Made by a program: the position numbers and the translations under genes. Shown here in pieces: positions 4,853 through 6,948 of a DNA stretch of 6,948 bases. Under the pieces are notes generated by a model. The model ran no database searches. It saw only the letters and a list, made by a program, of their open reading frames with translations, and was not told where the DNA came from. The stretch covers positions 1 through 6,948 of the forward strand of contig JALSTE010000782.1 of assembly GCA_026983855.1 (NCBI GenBank). Direction: 5' to 3'. This stretch comes from Acidimicrobiia bacterium. GTDB lineage: Bacteria > Actinomycetota > Acidimicrobiia > Acidimicrobiales > Poriferisodalaceae. Each line of letters begins with the position of its first letter. Position 1 is the stretch's first letter.

Positions 4853-5921
4853 TAAAGTTAGTGCAGAAACTTTCAGGTATCTGGTCGCCGACCACCTCCG
4901 GGGCTGTCGTTTCGCCGAGGCCCGGGCCGCCTGGCAGGTGCTGGGTGACCCCCGTTCCCCCGAGGCGGGCCCCATAGAGGCCCTCACCCTGTTCGGCCGG
5001 CGCCTGCTCCGCCTGGACCTCGAGGACATCGCCCTGGACGACCGGCCCGAACTGGCCCGTCACCTGGACCCGGACCTGGCCGCCCTGGGGCGTCGGCTCA
5101 ACTTCCCCCGCCGGGCCACCGACCCTGACCGCGGGCCCCTGGGTCATCCGCTCGAGCTGGTGTCGCAGTTGCTGGAGTCCCTGAGGGTCCGGTGGGAGCG
5201 CTCGGAGATCCTGCACGTCATGGCCCTCATCCATCTCCTGGGGGAGTACCTGGGTCACCTGGCCTGGTCGGGCGTGCTGGGTGACGGCGCCGACCCCATG
5301 TCCCTGCCCGATCACGTGAGGGGCTCCCACAGCCTCTGGGGGGACCTCGAGGACCGTAGGTGCGGCCACGGCCGGGCCCAGAAGAAGCTGGCCCTGCGCA
5401 TCCTGCGGGCTGAGCCCGCCCACTCCGACCGGAGCTGGGTCCAGTTCCTGCGCCGCGACTACTCCCGGATCGGTGATCTGCTGTCGGTGTGCGCCACCCG
5501 GGACTCGGGGCGGGCCTGGAAGGGGAGGGTCCGCAACTGTGACGCTCCCTGCTCGGTGTGGACCCGACTGGACCAGGGCCGCCAACTGGAGCTGGAGCAG
5601 AAGATGGAGATTGTGCGCTGGTACACCCGGTCGCCCCTGCTGCAGCTCCGCCACTCCGCCCCCGTCGGCCACTTCTTCGGGGTGCCGACCCGGGACGAGA
5701 TAGAGGAGCAGTGGGACGTCATGGCCGACCGCATGGCCACCCGCCTGGACGTGGACCTGGGTGAGGGTGGGGTCCCACCCCAGGCGGCCCGGTTGTGCGG
5801 TCTGGTGGCCGGCACCGACATCACACCGGGGCGCAACCTGGAACGGGTAGGGTCCCTGCTGGGGGAGCTGATGCTGGGGATCAGCCCAGGCGACTCCTCA
5901 GTTTCTCCAGCTCATCCCTGA
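4833..5921 (+). CDS. hypothetical protein, 362 residues, family not recognised
   Basis: I do not recognise this protein. It is soluble, Arg- and Leu-rich and probably mainly helical, with no signal peptide or membrane segment. A His-rich stretch HVMALIHLLGEYLGHLAW lies at about 128-145. Six cysteines (25, 177, 220, 236, 240, 322) include NCDAPC at 235-240, but I see no convincing metal-site pattern. Two halves may exist: a helical N-terminal part to about 160, and a basic middle (RRCGHGRAQKKLALRILR, FLRRDYSRIG) that could bind nucleic acid, which is speculation. The first possible start after the in-frame stop at 4824 is TTG 4833. GAGGA at 4825-4829 is only three bases away and the codon lies inside the HAIR-like site, so the true start may be further in, for example CTG 4881 or GTG 4938. 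The gene is divergent from hsp20, and its end overlaps pckG antisense by 41 bases. The reading frame is likely real given its length, composition and lack of competing homology. Confidence 0.7.
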   Translation: MTIPDSGKVSAETFRYLVADHLRGCRFAEARAAWQVLGDPRSPEAGPIEALTLFGRRLLRLDLEDIALDDRPELARHLDPDLAALGRRLNFPRRATDPDRGPLGHPLELVSQLLESLRVRWERSEILHVMALIHLLGEYLGHLAWSGVLGDGADPMSLPDHVRGSHSLWGDLEDRRCGHGRAQKKLALRILRAEPAHSDRSWVQFLRRDYSRIGDLLSVCATRDSGRAWKGRVRNCDAPCSVWTRLDQGRQLELEQKMEIVRWYTRSPLLQLRHSAPVGHFFGVPTRDEIEEQWDVMADRMATRLDVDLGEGGVPPQAARLCGLVAGTDITPGRNLERVGSLLGELMLGISPGDSSVSPAHP

Positions 5922-6948
5922 GGGCGGCGGGGACCCGTTCCCCGAGGAACTCGTAGTGCTCGTCGATGAGGGCCACCTCCTCGCGCCACTCCCCGGGGTT
6001 CACGGCCAGGAGCTTGGTGAGGGTCTCGGGGTCCAGGTCCAGTCCGGAGGTGTCCAGGGCCTCGGGCGTGGGCACCAGTCCGATGGGGGTGTCCACGGTT
6101 CCGCTGGTGTCGTCACCGGCGTCACCGCGCTCGAGGATCCACTTGAGGACCCTGGAGTTGTCGCCGAAGCCGGGCCACATGAACCGGCCGTTCTCGTCCT
6201 TGCGGAACCAGTTCACGTAGTAGAGGCGGGGCGGGTGGGCCCCCTCGCGGGCCCCCATCTCCAGCCAGTGGGCGAAGTAGTCGCCGAAGTTGTAGCCGCA
6301 GAAGGGCAGCATGGCGAAGGGGTCTCGGCGTACCTCACCCACGGTGCCGGCGGCGGCGGCGGTCTTCTCCGAGGACATCACCGAACCCAGGAACACCCCC
6401 TGGGTCCAGTCCCGGGCCTCGGCCACCAGGGGGATGGTGGTGGCCCGGCGTCCGCCGAAGAGTATGGCGGAGATGGGCACCCCGGCGGGGTCCTCCCACT
6501 CGGGGTCGATGGAGGGGCACTCGGCGGCGCTGGCGGTGAAGCGGGAGTTGGGGTGGGCGGCGGGGGTGTCGGAGTCGGGGGTCCAGTCGTTGCCCCGCCA
6601 GTCGATGAGGTGGGCGGGGGGCTCGGGGGTGAGACCCTCCCACCAGACGTCGCCCTCGTCGGTGAGGGCCACGTTGGTGAACAGGCAGTTCTCCCTGAGG
6701 GTGGCCACCGCGTTGGGGTTGGTGTCGGGGCCGGTACCGGGGGCCACCCCGAAGAACCCCGCCTCGGGGTTGATGGCGTGGAGCATGCCGTCCTCGCCGT
6801 ACTTCATCCAGGCGATGTCGTCGCCGATGGTCTCCACCTTCCAGCCCGGCAGGGTGGGGATCATCATGGCCATGTTGGTCTTGCCGCAGGCACTGGGGAA
6901 GGCGGCGGCCACGTAACGCTTTTCCCCCTCGGGGGAGGTGACCCCGAT
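5881..6948 (-). CDS. pckG: phosphoenolpyruvate carboxykinase (GTP), C-terminal part (5' end outside the window)
   Basis: The 355 residues seen are the C-terminal part of GTP-dependent PEPCK (full length about 600). The enzyme converts oxaloacetate plus GTP to phosphoenolpyruvate, CO2 and GDP in gluconeogenesis or anaplerosis. The frame is open at the right edge and reads into YVAAAFPSACGKTNMAM, the P-loop with the reactive cysteine (visible residue 21). The Asp pair in GDDIAWM (residues 43-44) corresponds to the Mn-binding region (Asp311 in rat). INPEAGFFGVAPGTG, PNSRF, FGGRR, DPFAMLPFCGYNFGDYFAHW and VNWFRKDENGRFMWPGFGDNSRVLKW follow in family order. All visible catalytic motifs are intact. 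A GTG at 6912 is not a start because the protein continues upstream. The last 41 bases overlap the convergent hypothetical gene, and no hairpin terminator is seen there. Confidence 0.97.
   Translation of the reverse strand: MGVTSPEGEKRYVAAAFPSACGKTNMAMMIPTLPGWKVETIGDDIAWMKYGEDGMLHAINPEAGFFGVAPGTGPDTNPNAVATLRENCLFTNVALTDEGDVWWEGLTPEPPAHLIDWRGNDWTPDSDTPAAHPNSRFTASAAECPSIDPEWEDPAGVPISAILFGGRRATTIPLVAEARDWTQGVFLGSVMSSEKTAAAAGTVGEVRRDPFAMLPFCGYNFGDYFAHWLEMGAREGAHPPRLYYVNWFRKDENGRFMWPGFGDNSRVLKWILERGDAGDDTSGTVDTPIGLVPTPEALDTSGLDLDPETLTKLLAVNPGEWREEVALIDEHYEFLGERVPAALRDELEKLRSRLG

Noticed and set aside
4833..4858. Housekeeping promoter TTGACT ... TAAAGT on the + strand
   Set aside because: The hexamers are good individually, but the spacer is only 14 bases, too short for a normal sigma-70 promoter, and the TTGACT is better explained as part of the HAIR-like arm.
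4848..5672. 274-residue - strand open frame opposite the hypothetical gene
   Set aside because: Composition is Gln/Gly/Pro/Val-rich like other antisense shadows here; the + strand frame has a more normal protein composition. Rejection is less certain than the others because the + strand protein has no known family.

Overview
The window is about 7 kb of very GC-rich bacterial DNA. Genes are tightly packed, GTG and TTG starts are common, and neighbouring genes often share a 4-base start/stop overlap. A GTP-dependent PEP carboxykinase, an AMACR-type acyl-CoA racemase, an MshB/Mca-like PIG-L deacetylase and an HspR-type (HAIR-like) operator beside an Hsp20 gene together suggest an actinobacterium. 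An Acidimicrobiia-like lineage is my best guess from gene style, but it is not proven.

Left part (2-2926, + strand): four tightly packed genes that look like one transcription unit. They are the 3' part of an alpha/beta hydrolase, an alpha-methylacyl-CoA racemase/CoA-transferase family III enzyme, a PIG-L/LmbE zinc deacetylase, and a short DUF4145-like protein. The last 31 bases of the fourth gene are repeated almost perfectly 52 bases downstream. Middle (3049-4238, + strand): a ferritin-like protein with a complete set of diiron ligands, followed by a small polytopic membrane protein. A GC-rich hairpin then separates this pair from a convergent gene.

Right part: an Hsp20 small heat-shock protein (- strand, ending at 4329) is transcribed away from an unrecognised 362-residue protein (+ strand, 4833-5921). 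The region between them holds an inverted repeat close to the HspR HAIR consensus. A GGGAATA/CGTT element, typical of SigH/SigR/SigE-type promoters and facing hsp20, starts inside the spacer of that repeat. The unrecognised gene ends convergently inside the 3' end of pckG (GTP-dependent PEP carboxykinase, - strand, open at the right edge), with a 41-base overlap.

Most of the content is ordinary core metabolism and stress response. I see no mobile element, CRISPR array, tRNA, rRNA or defence locus, and no clear new multi-gene system. The points most worth a second look are the nested HspR/ECF control region, the unknown gene that may share it, the duplicated 3' end of the DUF4145-like gene, and the diiron/membrane protein pair.
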